A stretch of 64,000 nt of DNA, from positions 434,001 to 498,000 of the forward strand of contig NZ_BOSI01000002.1 in NCBI RefSeq assembly GCF_018403265.1. Direction: 5' to 3'. The first letter of the stretch is position 1. Every line of letters begins with the position of its first letter. Below the pieces are notes generated by a model. It worked only from the letters and a program-made list of their open reading frames with translations. It was not told the origin of the DNA and made no database searches. Position numbers and translations under genes: made by a program. Shown piece by piece: positions 9,509 to 17,454 of this stretch. Source of the stretch: Paenibacillus sp. J31TS4 (GTDB lineage: Bacteria; Bacillota; Bacilli; Paenibacillales; NBRC-103111).

Positions 9509-9763
9509 ATGGGGCTTGGAATTGTCGTGGTGGAGGTCTGCACGCAGAATGCGCTCGCCGCTCTCCCTCTGGAAGAGCTGGAGGAGGAGCATATCGAGGT
9601 GGACGTGCTGCGGACCGACTGCCTGAGCATGTGTCAGCTATGCCTGGCGAAGCCTTACGCTATGGTGAACAATAAACGAATTGTGGCCAAGACGAGCGAA
9701 CAGTGTCTGGCCAAGATCAAGGAAGCCGTCGAGCAGCAGATCAAGGACTTTTACGAAGGCTGA
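9509..9763 (+). CDS. DUF1450 (YuzB-like) protein
   Basis: An 84-residue cytoplasmic protein. It has the family's two conserved cysteine pairs, here CTQN near residue 11 and CLSMCQLCLAKPYAMVN at about 37-53, followed by a short alpha-helical tail. The CxxCxxC arrangement suggests metal or Fe-S binding, but no function is established for the family. The start follows AGAAGGAAGGGATACGC. It ends before a strong terminator at 9789. It lies just ahead of the ferredoxin gene, so an iron-sulfur connection is possible but unproven. Confidence 0.8.
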   Translation: MGLGIVVVEVCTQNALAALPLEELEEEHIEVDVLRTDCLSMCQLCLAKPYAMVNNKRIVAKTSEQCLAKIKEAVEQQIKDFYEG

Positions 9764-9788
9764 TCGGCCGTCGGCGGCTCCTCATATG

Positions 9789-9829
9789 AGAGCGCGGGTC
9801 CCCTTGTGGGAACCGTGCTCTTTTTTTTT
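9789..9829 (+). terminator. Rho-independent terminator
   Basis: AGAGCGCGGGTCCC pairs with GGGAACCGTGCTCT (one mismatch, one G-U) around CTTGT, followed by nine T. Confidence 0.88.
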
Positions 9830-10006
9830 GGGCACCGGGCCGCTCAACCGAGACGGCTAGCCTGGTTTGGGCCTCTATGCTCGGATGGTGTTCCTGGCGG
9901 GAGCCGCGTGAGGCGCGGGCCTGTCATGGCCTGGCTGCTTGCCGCATATACTCGTAGCGGGAGAGAAATCCGAAGAAACGCATCATTACCAAAGGGGGAA
10001 CGGATC

Positions 10007-10249
10007 ATGAGCTTTGTCATCATCAGCCCGTGCGTAGGCGAGAAGGCGGCGGAATGCGTCGATGTTTGCCCGGTCGACTGCATCCAGGAGGGAGAGGACC
10101 AGTTCTTCATCGATCCGGACGTCTGCATCTCCTGCGGAGCATGCGAGGCGGCCTGTCCGGTAGCCGCGATCGTGGACGAAACCGAGCTCAAGGCGGAGGA
10201 GGAAATCTTCCTCGAAAAGGCGTACGCCTTTTTCAAATCGCGCTCTTGA
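10007..10249 (+). CDS. seven-iron [3Fe-4S][4Fe-4S] ferredoxin
   Basis: An 80-residue electron carrier. The first cluster motif is C-x7-C-x3-CP (from SPCVGEKAAECVDVCPVDC) and the second is C-x2-C-x2-C-x3-CP (CISCGACEAACP). The C-x7-C spacing is the one seen in Bacillus-type 7Fe ferredoxins, where the missing ligand leaves a [3Fe-4S] cluster. The acidic C-terminal helix (ELKAEEEIFLEKAYAFF) also matches that group. The ATG at 10007 follows AAAGGGGGAACGGATC. The longer frame beginning at 9806 starts inside the preceding terminator and is rejected. Confidence 0.92.
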   Translation: MSFVIISPCVGEKAAECVDVCPVDCIQEGEDQFFIDPDVCISCGACEAACPVAAIVDETELKAEEEIFLEKAYAFFKSRS

Positions 10250-10342
10250 CCCGCCGTAAACCGGCGCTCCGCTAGGCGGTCGCTCTGGTCTCGCACCGGT
10301 GGATAGATCCCCGCCGCTCGGGGCGGCAGCGGGAGCGGTGAC

Positions 10343-10371
10343 TTGACAGCCTGACCTGGATTCTATATTAT
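10343..10371 (+). promoter_or_regulatory. sigma-A promoter of trhO
   Basis: TTGACA (10343-10348), 17 bases, then TATTAT (10366-10371). It lies 107 bases before the trhO start. Confidence 0.68.
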
Positions 10372-10477
10372 TAATCCGTTGTAGGAATGAATGCTATCGA
10401 ACTGATCGGCGGTGGAGAGGAGATCGTTCCTTTCTGCCGCTTCCTTTTATTATCGGATAAGGAGTGGAACCAACGTC

Positions 10478-11383
10478 ATGGCCCATCAAGCGCCTTACCA
10501 GATTCTGCTGTATTATAAATATGTCACGATCGCCGACCCGGAGACGTTCACGCGGGAGCATCTCGCCTACTGCAAGGAGCTTGGCCTCAAAGGGCGCATT
10601 CTCATTGCCTCCGAGGGCATCAACGGAACGATATCCGGTACCGTCGAGCAGACCGAGCAATACATGCGTGACATGCACGCCAATCCGCTGTTTGCCGACA
10701 TGGTCTTCAAGGTCGACGAAGCGGAGGAGCATGCCTTCCGCAAAATGTTCGTTCGCCACAAGAAGGAGCTCGTCACGCTCCGCTACGAAAAACCGCTTGA
10801 TCCGAATGTCGTAAGCGGCAAGCGCCTGTCGCCAAAGGAATTCCACGATTACCTCCAGCGCGACGACGTGATCGTCATCGACGGCCGCAACGACTACGAG
10901 TACGACCTCGGACACTTCCGCAATGCGATCAAGCCGACGGTCGAGACGTTCAAGGAATTCCCCGAGTGGATCCGCAAGAACATGGCCGAACACAAGGACA
11001 AGCCGGTGCTGACCTACTGCACGGGCGGCATCCGCTGCGAGAAGCTGACCGGCATCCTGCTGGAGGAAGGCTTCCAGGACGTCTACCAGCTCGACGGCGG
11101 CATCGTCACCTACGGCAAGGACCCCGAGGTGAAAGGGCGCCTGTTCGACGGCAAGTGCTACGTCTTCGACGAGCGCATCTCCGTGCCGATCAACCAGACC
11201 GACGAGGATGTCGTCGTCGGACGCTGTTACCATTGCGGCACGCCGGCGGACCATTACATCAACTGCGCCGACGATACATGCCACCGCCAGCACATCGTGT
11301 GCGAGGCGTGCGAGGAAGAGCACCACGGCTACTGCTCGCCCTCCTGCGAGGAGAACTGGACGGCCCGGACAAGCCTCGGCTGA
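10478..11383 (+). CDS. trhO: tRNA uridine(34) hydroxylase, rhodanese family
   Basis: This 301-residue enzyme (YceA family) makes 5-hydroxyuridine at the wobble position of tRNAs that carry cmo5U/mo5U. The N-terminal acylphosphatase-like domain contains [10 protein letters not shown] (about residues 43-52). The central rhodanese domain carries the active-site loop [13 protein letters not shown]. The C-terminal part has a cluster of cysteine pairs ([28 protein letters not shown] region) that probably binds zinc. The start follows AAGGAGTGGAACC; an earlier in-frame ATG at 10412 lacks a site. A strong promoter lies at 10343. The stop is followed two bases later by a run of 13 G. Confidence 0.95.
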   Translation: MAHQAPYQILLYYKYVTIADPETFTREHLAYCKELGLKGRILIASEGINGTISGTVEQTEQYMRDMHANPLFADMVFKVDEAEEHAFRKMFVRHKKELVTLRYEKPLDPNVVSGKRLSPKEFHDYLQRDDVIVIDGRNDYEYDLGHFRNAIKPTVETFKEFPEWIRKNMAEHKDKPVLTYCTGGIRCEKLTGILLEEGFQDVYQLDGGIVTYGKDPEVKGRLFDGKCYVFDERISVPINQTDEDVVVGRCYHCGTPADHYINCADDTCHRQHIVCEACEEEHHGYCSPSCEENWTARTSLG

Positions 11384-11385
11384 CC

Positions 11386-11398
11386 GGGGGGGGGGGGG
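11386..11398. repeat. poly-G tract of 13 bases
   Basis: Thirteen consecutive G start two bases after the trhO stop codon. The tract is non-coding as annotated. It is prone to slippage and to sequencing length error. Confidence 0.95.
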
Positions 11399-11513
11399 CA
11401 CTACCCTGCATGGGGCCGCAACGCGCCGTTTTCTGCGAGAGGCCTGTCCCGAGTCCATCCTGCATCATCCGCAGCGGCCCTGCCGCTCTTTTATAGCCCA
11501 ACTCGCCTAACCT

Positions 11514-11542
11514 GCCTGGAAGCTTCCAGGCGGTTTTTTTTT
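11514..11542 (+). terminator. terminator after trhO
   Basis: An 18-base perfect palindrome centred on AAGCTT (11514-11531) is followed by GG and nine T. The 130 bases between the trhO stop and this hairpin hold nothing recognisable. Confidence 0.82.
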
Positions 11543-11682
11543 GTTTGGCTATGTCCAAACCTAATATTAATAGGACCGACTTGGTTAGGTAGGAAAATAA
11601 TGGTTGACCTAGAAATCATACTATCACAAGGTACTTACTTTGAGTTGTTTTGCGTCCACATGGATCTGGAGGAGTGATTTGG

Positions 11683-12063
11683 ATGTCGGCTATCGTTCAA
11701 AGGAAGATTAAACATTTTTCCGCCATCTTCTATGTTACGAATCGAAAGCAAGTATTAGACTATTACAGTAAACTTAGATTCTGGTGCGACTATGAAATGG
11801 GTTTTGTCGAGCGCGAAGGTCTATACATGATTTTTCATGAAAGCAAAGAAGGGGATGCCATTACTCCAAACTATCCAATCCATGGAGAAGATGCCGTTGA
11901 CGTCTATGCAATGGTAGAAGGCATCGAGAATTTGTATGAGGAATTTAAAACGAAGGGAGCGGTTTTTCAATATCAACTAAGAACAAATAAATACAGGATG
12001 AGAGAGTTCGCAATAATAGACCCCCAAGGGTATACGATCGGTTTTGGGGAGCCTCTTGTATAA
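11683..12063 (+). CDS. VOC-fold (glyoxalase/bleomycin-resistance-like) protein
   Basis: A 126-residue single-domain protein. The opening HFSAIFYVTNRKQVLDYYSKL and the closing MREFAIIDPQGYTIGFGEPL follow the beta-alpha-beta-beta-beta pattern and the 'DPxGYxIxFGE' end of the vicinal-oxygen-chelate family. The usual metal ligands are only partly present: a C-terminal Glu is there and an N-terminal His (residue 11) is a candidate. Function is unassigned; drug binding and dioxygenase or lyase activity are all possible. The start has a strong GGAGGAGTGATTTGG site. The gene and its flanks (about 11540-12170) are visibly AT-richer than everything around them, pointing to recent acquisition. Confidence 0.8.
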   Translation: MSAIVQRKIKHFSAIFYVTNRKQVLDYYSKLRFWCDYEMGFVEREGLYMIFHESKEGDAITPNYPIHGEDAVDVYAMVEGIENLYEEFKTKGAVFQYQLRTNKYRMREFAIIDPQGYTIGFGEPLV

Positions 12064-12111
12064 GAAAGTGAGAAATCTTATTCCTGCTAAAAAAGGACAG
12101 AGTGGAAATGG

Positions 12112-12137
12112 CCGCCTATCTAAGGCGGTTTTCTTTT
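12112..12137 (+). terminator. terminator after the VOC gene
   Basis: CCGCC and GGCGG form a short stem around TATCTAA, followed by TTTTCTTTT. Confidence 0.65.
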
Positions 12138-12262
12138 GGTCAACTAGCAGAAGTAGGATTTGCCCTAGCCTTTGTTTAAGAAACGGACGTCGGATGATCC
12201 GGCTGCTCCGATGACCCGCGATTATGCCGGAACATCGCTAGCAAAGCGGATCGAAGCGGGGC

Positions 12263-12291
12263 TTGCCGGACTGTTCCATATTATGTATAAT
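12263..12291 (+). promoter_or_regulatory. sigma-A promoter of the TetR-GDPD operon
   Basis: TTGCCG (12263-12268) and a perfect TATAAT (12286-12291) are 17 bases apart. The last T of the -10 is the first base of the palindrome at 12291-12318, so a protein bound there would cover the transcription start. Confidence 0.72.
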
Positions 12292-12318
12292 GACCACAGT
12301 CATATATGACCGTGGTCA
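12291..12318. promoter_or_regulatory. near-perfect 28-bp palindromic operator (TetR-type)
   Basis: The half-sites TGACCACAGTCATA (12291-12304) and TATGACCGTGGTCA (12305-12318) are reverse complements with a single mismatch. The palindrome abuts the -10 and lies 30 bases before the TetR start, so it is the likely autoregulatory operator. It is followed by a T run, so in RNA it could also fold into a hairpin. Confidence 0.72.
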
Positions 12319-12348
12319 CTTTTTTTATTCGGGGAGAGAGGGATTGTC

Positions 12349-12933
12349 GTGCGCAGAGAGGAACGCAAGAAGCGGACCCGCGAGGAGATTATCCGCCAGG
12401 CGATCGAGCTGTTCAAGCAAAAAGGGTACCACCACGTAACCGTCGAGGAAATCGCCTCCGCTTGCGGAATAGCCAAGGGGACGTTTTTCAACTATTTCGC
12501 GAGGAAAGAACAGGTGCTGCTGCATATGGCCAACTCGTATCTGCCTCTCATGAACCAGCTGGTCGAGAGGAGCAGGGGGATGGCGCCCAAAGAGCGGGTG
12601 CTCCATCTGCTGCGCGATCTGCTGGCGATCTACTTCCAGTACGGCGAGCTGCTCAGCCTGACGCTGGCGGAGACGATACGGGCGGCGATCGAGACGAAGG
12701 ACGAGTCCGCGAACCTGCAGGGGCTGGAAAAAGCGCTCGCCGGGATGCTGAGCGAAGCAAAGGAAGCCGGGACGCTCGCGGCCCGCTGGGAGTCCGAGCG
12801 GATGGCGGCCGTCATCGCGGCGGTTTTTTTCCATACGCTGATTGGCGGGGTGTCCACCCTCACAGAAAAGGAGCTCGGCCGTCAAGTCGAGCGGCAGCTG
12901 GACATCGTCTGGGAGGGGATTCACCATGTCTAG
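12349..12933 (+). CDS. TetR/AcrR-family transcriptional regulator
   Basis: A 194-residue regulator. Its N-terminal helix-turn-helix spans about residues 10-56 and includes VTVEEIASACGIAKGTFFNYFARKEQ split across helices 2-4. The C-terminal all-alpha ligand domain has no recognisable specificity. The start is the GTG at 12349, preceded by GGGGAGAGAGGGATT. Its last bases overlap the GDPD start by eight bases, so the two are translationally coupled. The palindrome in front of the gene is the probable self-operator. Confidence 0.9.
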   Translation: MRREERKKRTREEIIRQAIELFKQKGYHHVTVEEIASACGIAKGTFFNYFARKEQVLLHMANSYLPLMNQLVERSRGMAPKERVLHLLRDLLAIYFQYGELLSLTLAETIRAAIETKDESANLQGLEKALAGMLSEAKEAGTLAARWESERMAAVIAAVFFHTLIGGVSTLTEKELGRQVERQLDIVWEGIHHV

Positions 12934-13939
12934 ATGGAGCATTGGCAGGAAACGCAGGTCGGGCAGAGGCCGGAGGCTCCGCCGGCTGCTGGGGGGAGCC
13001 GCCGTTCTCGTGCTTCTCGTGTATTTGAACAACGCCTCCTGGCTTGCGGGGGATAGGGAGGGCGGCCCGCTTCTTCTTGCGCACCGAGGGATCGCGCAGA
13101 CGTTTCCTATGGAGGGGATCGAGAACGATACCTGCACGGCGGAGCGCATCCATGAGCCGGAGCATCCTTATCTGGAGAATACGATTGCCTCGATGGAAGC
13201 GGCCTTCGCGGCGGGAGCGGACGTGGTGGAGCTCGACGTCAAGCCGACCAAGGACGGCCGGTTCGCCGTCTTTCACGACTGGACGCTCGACTGCCGGACC
13301 GACGGCAAGGGCGTGACCACCGACTACACGATGGCGGAGCTCAAGCAGCTGGATATCGGGTACGGCTATACGGCGGATGGGGGACGCTCCTATCCGTTCC
13401 GGGGCAAAGGGGTGGGCTTGATGCCGTCGCTTGACGAAGTGCTGGCCCGCTTCCCGGACCGGGAGCTGCTGGTGCATATGAAAAGCCGCAATGCCGAGGA
13501 GGGCAAGCAGCTGGCGCAGACGATCGCCGCGCTGCCGGAGGAGCGCAGGAGCCGGCTGACCGTCTATGGAGACGACGAGCCGGTCGCCGCGCTGCGAGAG
13601 CTGCTCCCGCAGCAGCGGGCGATGTCCAAGGCTTTGATGAAGAGTTGTCTGCTGCCGTACGAGGCGCTGGGGTGGACCGGGTACGTGCCGAAGGCGTGCA
13701 GAGGCACGGAAATTCACCTGCCCGAAGGAATGGCTCCCTGGGTATGGGGATGGCCGAACCGGTTTGTGAACCGGATGGCGGGAGCGGATGTCCGGGTAAT
13801 CGTCGTCGGAGGGGACGGGAGCGGATTTTCGAGCGGGTTCGATCAGCCTGGCGATCTCGAGCGGCTGCCGGCCGGCTATACGGGTGGCATCTGGACGAAC
13901 CGGATCGACCTCATTGCCCCGGTGTACAAGGGCAAGTAA
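12926..13939 (+). CDS. membrane-anchored glycerophosphodiester phosphodiesterase
   Basis: A 337-residue GDPD-fold enzyme that would hydrolyse glycerophosphodiesters to glycerol-3-phosphate and an alcohol. An Arg-rich N-tail and one hydrophobic segment (about residues 24-38) anchor it, so the TIM barrel faces outward. Catalytic elements are visible: AHRG (His about 53), the YLENT glutamate, ELDVKPTKDG, and VFHDWTLDCRT. The insert of about 35 residues between HRG and the ENT motif is longer than in UgpQ/GlpQ. The ATG follows GGGAGGGGATTCACC and overlaps the TetR gene. Co-transcription with a TetR regulator suggests ligand-controlled phospholipid or teichoic-acid turnover. Confidence 0.88.
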   Translation: MSRWSIGRKRRSGRGRRLRRLLGGAAVLVLLVYLNNASWLAGDREGGPLLLAHRGIAQTFPMEGIENDTCTAERIHEPEHPYLENTIASMEAAFAAGADVVELDVKPTKDGRFAVFHDWTLDCRTDGKGVTTDYTMAELKQLDIGYGYTADGGRSYPFRGKGVGLMPSLDEVLARFPDRELLVHMKSRNAEEGKQLAQTIAALPEERRSRLTVYGDDEPVAALRELLPQQRAMSKALMKSCLLPYEALGWTGYVPKACRGTEIHLPEGMAPWVWGWPNRFVNRMAGADVRVIVVGGDGSGFSSGFDQPGDLERLPAGYTGGIWTNRIDLIAPVYKGK

Positions 13940-14025
13940 CTAAGACGGCGGTGATGCGTTCGCCGAGGGAGGAGGAGCGCCGTTCCTCCTGCACCTGCGC
14001 CAGAGAATGAACCAACAACCAACAT

Positions 14026-14062
14026 AAGGCAAGCGTCCACCCGTTGGGTGGACGCTTGCCTT
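14026..14062. terminator. strong bidirectional terminator
   Basis: AAGGCAAGCGTCCACCC (14026-14042) pairs perfectly with GGGTGGACGCTTGCCTT around GTT, a 17-base stem. It lies between the GDPD gene and the convergent minus-strand genes. Confidence 0.85.
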
Positions 14063-14149
14063 ATTGGGTTCAGGCGTGGACGGCTGCCGGCTCGTAGCGG
14101 ACATGTGCCCGGGCTGCCGGGCGGCGGCCATACGAAGGCGGCGGCCGGT

Positions 14150-14368
14150 TTAGGAGCGGCGCCTCGCCTCAAAAAATTCGCAGCTCGACCGATCGTAATA
14201 CTGAAGGTCGCTGACATCCGATTGGATCACGACGAACGAATCGGTAAACCGGGTAATGACGCCGCCGGACTGGATGACATAGTCGTCCTGGAAGACGCGG
14301 ATGCCGGTCCCTCGCTCCATCGCTTCCTGAAAATCCTCGTCGGTCTCTAGCCGCCGGTTACGCAGCAT
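14150..14368 (-). CDS. small conserved-looking protein, unknown
   Basis: A 72-residue acidic protein with a well-formed ribosome site (GTAAGGAGAGAGAACCCGAC) before the ATG at 14368. Alternating hydrophobic stretches (IRVFQDDYVIQSGGVITRF, then FVVIQSDVSDLQYY) predict a small beta-sheet domain. It ends in FEARRRS. It lies 16 bases downstream of the phosphotransferase stop in the same direction, so probably one transcript. I do not recognise the family. Confidence 0.65.
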   Translation of the reverse strand: MLRNRRLETDEDFQEAMERGTGIRVFQDDYVIQSGGVITRFTDSFVVIQSDVSDLQYYDRSSCEFFEARRRS

Positions 14369-14384
14369 GTCGGGTTCTCTCTCC

Positions 14385-15410
14385 TTACTCTCGCGGACTC
14401 GTCTCCATTGTACCAGAGAGGAGCCGGGACACAAACCCGGCGCGCATCCGGCGAAGAGCCCGCTCGAGCTTCCCCCGCAATCCTGCCAACCAATCCGGCT
14501 GATCCGGCACTTCGTCTATCCCTTCTAATGACCGGACGACCCGAGCGAAGCTGTACAGCTCGTCGAACCGCTGGAGGAGGGGGAGGAGCGTCGCCGCTTC
14601 CGGCCCGATCGGCCTGAGCGTCCGGTAACCGGCCGTGAAAGCGGCGTAGGCGTCCTCCGCCTCCTTCAGATCGGAGGCTCTCTCCTCGAGCAGCTCCTTC
14701 CGGACGATCTCCACGTCCATCAAGAACCAATGGCGCATCGCATCGTCGAAATCGAAAACGCTGAATCGCCCCTCTTCCTCCGACTCGATAACATTATCCG
14801 ACTGAAAGTCATAATGGACCAAGCCGAACTCTCCGTTTGCCTCCGGAATTCGGGCCAGCTCCGAGGCGAGCCGCTCCAACTCCTCTGCGGCCGCCGTCTC
14901 GTCCGGATGCCGCGTGAGCACCGAGCGGACAAAGGCGAGCGTCTCCCGCCAATCCGGTCTCGGCGGACCTGGCGGGACATAGTCCCGAGCAAGGAGGTGA
15001 AGCCGGGCAAGCGATTCGCCCCACTGCCTCAGCTGGGACGCCGTCATGCTGGCTGCGGTGACCGGCCGCCCGTTCGCCCGGCGGAAGACGCAGCCATGAT
15101 ACGTCCCCGTCTCGGTCTCCGCCGATTCGACGAGGTTTCCCCACCGCGAACGGACCGGTGCCGCGGCCGGATAGCCGGCTGCGGCAAGATAATCGACGAA
15201 GGCCAGCTCCGCCTCGATCGCGTGCCGGCTCCGGTCGTCCTCGTGGACGAATCTTAGGAAGAAGACGTCGTCCCCCTTTCGGAAGGAATAGACGAAATTG
15301 CTGCTCGCCCGCCAAAACGCAAGCGAACCCGGCTCATGCTCCCACTCGCCGAGCAGCCGGGCTGCGGGGATGTGTCCGATCATGCCGGCCAGCATGTTTG
15401 TTAATCGCAT
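14385..15410 (-). CDS. aminoglycoside-phosphotransferase-fold kinase (APH family)
   Basis: A protein of about 341 residues with the kinase-like APH fold. The catalytic loop reads LVHYDFQSDN (Brenner motif) and the metal-binding DFG equivalent is VFDFDDA, giving both aspartates. The N-lobe contains FLRFVHEDDRS. Substrates of this family include antibiotics, homoserine, choline and other small hydroxyl compounds; the DFDD form resembles the broad 'phosphotransferase enzyme family' of spore formers rather than classical resistance enzymes. A strong GGAGGAGG site precedes TTGATG, so translation may start at the ATG at 15410 or the TTG at 15413. Confidence 0.82.
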   Translation of the reverse strand: MRLTNMLAGMIGHIPAARLLGEWEHEPGSLAFWRASSNFVYSFRKGDDVFFLRFVHEDDRSRHAIEAELAFVDYLAAAGYPAAAPVRSRWGNLVESAETETGTYHGCVFRRANGRPVTAASMTASQLRQWGESLARLHLLARDYVPPGPPRPDWRETLAFVRSVLTRHPDETAAAEELERLASELARIPEANGEFGLVHYDFQSDNVIESEEEGRFSVFDFDDAMRHWFLMDVEIVRKELLEERASDLKEAEDAYAAFTAGYRTLRPIGPEAATLLPLLQRFDELYSFARVVRSLEGIDEVPDQPDWLAGLRGKLERALRRMRAGFVSRLLSGTMETSPRE

Positions 15411-15791
15411 CAATGGGGGTGCCTCCTCCGGCGGGGAGAGGCGGTCCGTTATGCCGTCCGCCCTCTCTCCGCGATCTGATAAATTGCTAGTGCCTTTTGC
15501 AACAAATCTTCACTCCTTTCCGGATGCGGGCGCGGCCTTGCCGGCCGAATATCCCCATCTATGTTTGGTCTCATTATGCGGCTCCCGCAATGGCCCAAAC
15601 AGGGAAACTTTAAGTTGGGCGATTCTTGCCCTGCCATTCGGCGCGGACGTCTGGCTATACTGGTACCGATGAGAGGGAGGGCCGGTGCTTGGCTGCTCCC
15701 CAGGCTTTCGTTCCCGCCGCATGCTGGTTAGCCGGCAGGAAGGAAGCTCTAAGCCGACAGCTTGGATGTGCACTGCGAGGAAGGAGGAAGC
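15411..15791. other. intergenic region between divergent genes
   Basis: This 381-base stretch separates the divergent phosphotransferase gene and the 88-residue ORF. A TATACT box (15656-15661, plus strand) could be a -10 but has no -35 at the right distance. Several candidate small frames lack ribosome sites. I see no RNA element in it. Confidence 0.6.
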
Positions 15792-16058
15792 ATGAACAAA
15801 CCTATTGCATGGTACGAGCCCCCCAAAGCAAACGACGTTCTCGTCCAGAAGCCGTTCGGACTCCGGCAGCCGGAAGCCGGTCTCCCGGCGCAGCCGGTTG
15901 TTCGACCGGATTCCGGGAATGCGCCGATGGTCCGGACCGAGAGCAGTCCGGAACATACGCCGCTGACGACGCGGCGGGGAACCGACGGAGAGCCGAACGG
16001 ACCTGCCGGCCGGACATCTAGAGGACGGCGCCGGCGCCTGATCGTAGTGGAGCCTTGA
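15792..16058 (+). CDS. small disordered Pro/Arg-rich protein, unknown
   Basis: An 88-residue ORF with an excellent site (GAGGAAGGAGGAAGC) before the ATG. It opens MNKPIAWYEPPKANDVLVQ and continues as a low-complexity Pro/Gly/Thr stretch, ending in TSRGRRRRLIVVEP, a basic patch followed by hydrophobic residues. No fold or family is recognisable. The good ribosome site and the hairpin after the stop are the main reasons to believe it. Coding is not certain. Confidence 0.5.
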   Translation: MNKPIAWYEPPKANDVLVQKPFGLRQPEAGLPAQPVVRPDSGNAPMVRTESSPEHTPLTTRRGTDGEPNGPAGRTSRGRRRRLIVVEP

Positions 16059-16068
16059 CGGACGCCGT

Positions 16069-16092
16069 GGGAGGGCAGGCGACAGCCCTCCC
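16069..16092 (+). repeat. inverted repeat after the 88-residue ORF
   Basis: GGGAGGGC and GCCCTCCC form an eight-base stem around AGGCGACA. There is no T tract, so it is not a standard terminator. Confidence 0.5.
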
Positions 16093-16267
16093 CTCTGGAC
16101 AATAACGGGACAGGGAGGCTGGCGAAAGCGCCTCTTGCCTGCTTATCGCCAAGCTGGAGCACCCGGAGCCCTGCTCCGAGTTTTTCGTCTGCCGCTCCCC
16201 GGGTCCGTTAGGCTTCGGATGGATGAAGCTGCCGGTTCCGGGAATGCTAGGAGCAGGAGGTGGAAGC

Positions 16268-17245
16268 ATGCACGAATACGTTCATATCATTATTCGCACC
16301 ATCGCCGCGATCCTACTGCTGCTGTTCATTGCGAGAATCGTAGGCAAGCAGACGGTCTCCAATATGACCTTCCACGATTTCGTAACGGGCATTACGCTCG
16401 GTGCCATTGCCGGCAATCTAGGCTTCAATACGAAGATCAACGCCTGGTTTCCCGCTCTGTCGCTCATCGTTCTGTCGGGAACCTCGCTCACGCTGTCCGT
16501 GCTGTCGATCAAGAGCCGGAAGCTGAGGCAGTGGATCTCCGGCGCGCCGACCGTACTGATCGAGGGCGGGGCTATCTTGGAGGAGAACATGAGGAAGGCC
16601 AAATATACGATCGATTCGCTCAACCAATCGCTGCGCGAGAAGGATATCTTTGACCCTGAGGAAGTGGAATACGCCCTGCTCGAGACGAACGGACGGCTGT
16701 CCGTACGGAGAAAGGCGGAGTACCTCCCCGCCACGCGGAAGGATTTGATGACGACCGCCGGAGGAGCAAGCGGCTCCGCGTCAAGCGCAGGGGGCAAGCC
16801 GGTAGCGAATGGGGCCCAATCGGAAGCGGGCGGGAAGCCTGCGGGAGGCTCCTCGTCGTCCGCCGGAGCTTCCGCAGCGAGCGAGTCCCAGTCGAATGCC
16901 GGAAGCGAGACGACAGGCGGCTCCGGTTCTGCCTCCGGAAACAACCCGACAGCAAGCTCCGGTCCGGCGGCGGGCGGCTCCGGTGGCAGGACTGCGCCGA
17001 GTATGGATGCAAGCGCGGGTGCGTCCCAGCCGGCTATGTTTCCGATCGAGCTCATGACGGACGGACAGCTTCTTGAGGAGAATTTGATGAAAAGCGGCCT
17101 CACCAGGGAGGAGCTGGAGAGGGTACTCAAGCAAAAGGGAAAAAAGCTTGGCGACGTATTCTACGCGGTGCAGGGGACACACAAACAGCTCTTCTTCGAC
17201 TATTACGAGGATCACATTCAGAGTCCGATCGACCGGGAACGTTGA
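16268..17245 (+). CDS. DUF421 (YetF/YkjA-like) membrane protein with a 90-residue disordered insert
   Basis: A 325-residue protein. Three transmembrane segments (about residues 7-23, 35-50 and 60-80) contain the family motif GKQTVSNMTFHDFVTGITLG. The cytoplasmic DUF421 domain starts with APTVLIEGGAILEENMRKA (93-111) and its second half resumes at FPIELMTDGQLLEENLMKSGL (258-278). Between them, residues 163-256 are a Gly/Ser/Ala/Asn linker absent from typical members of about 230 residues. The start is supported by GGAGCAGGAGGTGGAAGC. DUF421 proteins are implicated in spore or stress envelope functions in Bacillus, with no known biochemical activity. Confidence 0.88.
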   Translation: MHEYVHIIIRTIAAILLLLFIARIVGKQTVSNMTFHDFVTGITLGAIAGNLGFNTKINAWFPALSLIVLSGTSLTLSVLSIKSRKLRQWISGAPTVLIEGGAILEENMRKAKYTIDSLNQSLREKDIFDPEEVEYALLETNGRLSVRRKAEYLPATRKDLMTTAGGASGSASSAGGKPVANGAQSEAGGKPAGGSSSSAGASAASESQSNAGSETTGGSGSASGNNPTASSGPAAGGSGGRTAPSMDASAGASQPAMFPIELMTDGQLLEENLMKSGLTREELERVLKQKGKKLGDVFYAVQGTHKQLFFDYYEDHIQSPIDRER

Positions 17246-17454
17246 GAAGAGACGGAACGTCTCGCGCCGCTGCTTGCGCAATCGGCGTCTTACGCCGAAC
17301 CGGACATCCCGCCTGGGCTGGCAGGAGACGGTTGATAGCGACGGGACAAGCGCTTCCTTTCCTGATAAACTGTAGCCAGTAGGCCGTTCCGGTCAGGAAC
17401 GGCGGCTTGCAGCAAGCTGCAATATGCAATAGGGATCGGGAGGGAAAGCGGATC

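Noticed and set aside
15411-15791. search for a riboswitch or small gene in the divergent gap
   Set aside because: No conserved riboswitch block, no aptamer-terminator pair and no small frame with a ribosome site other than the annotated ORF.
16069-16092. inverted repeat as terminator of the 88-residue ORF
   Set aside because: The stem is good but no T tract follows, so it is listed only as an inverted repeat.
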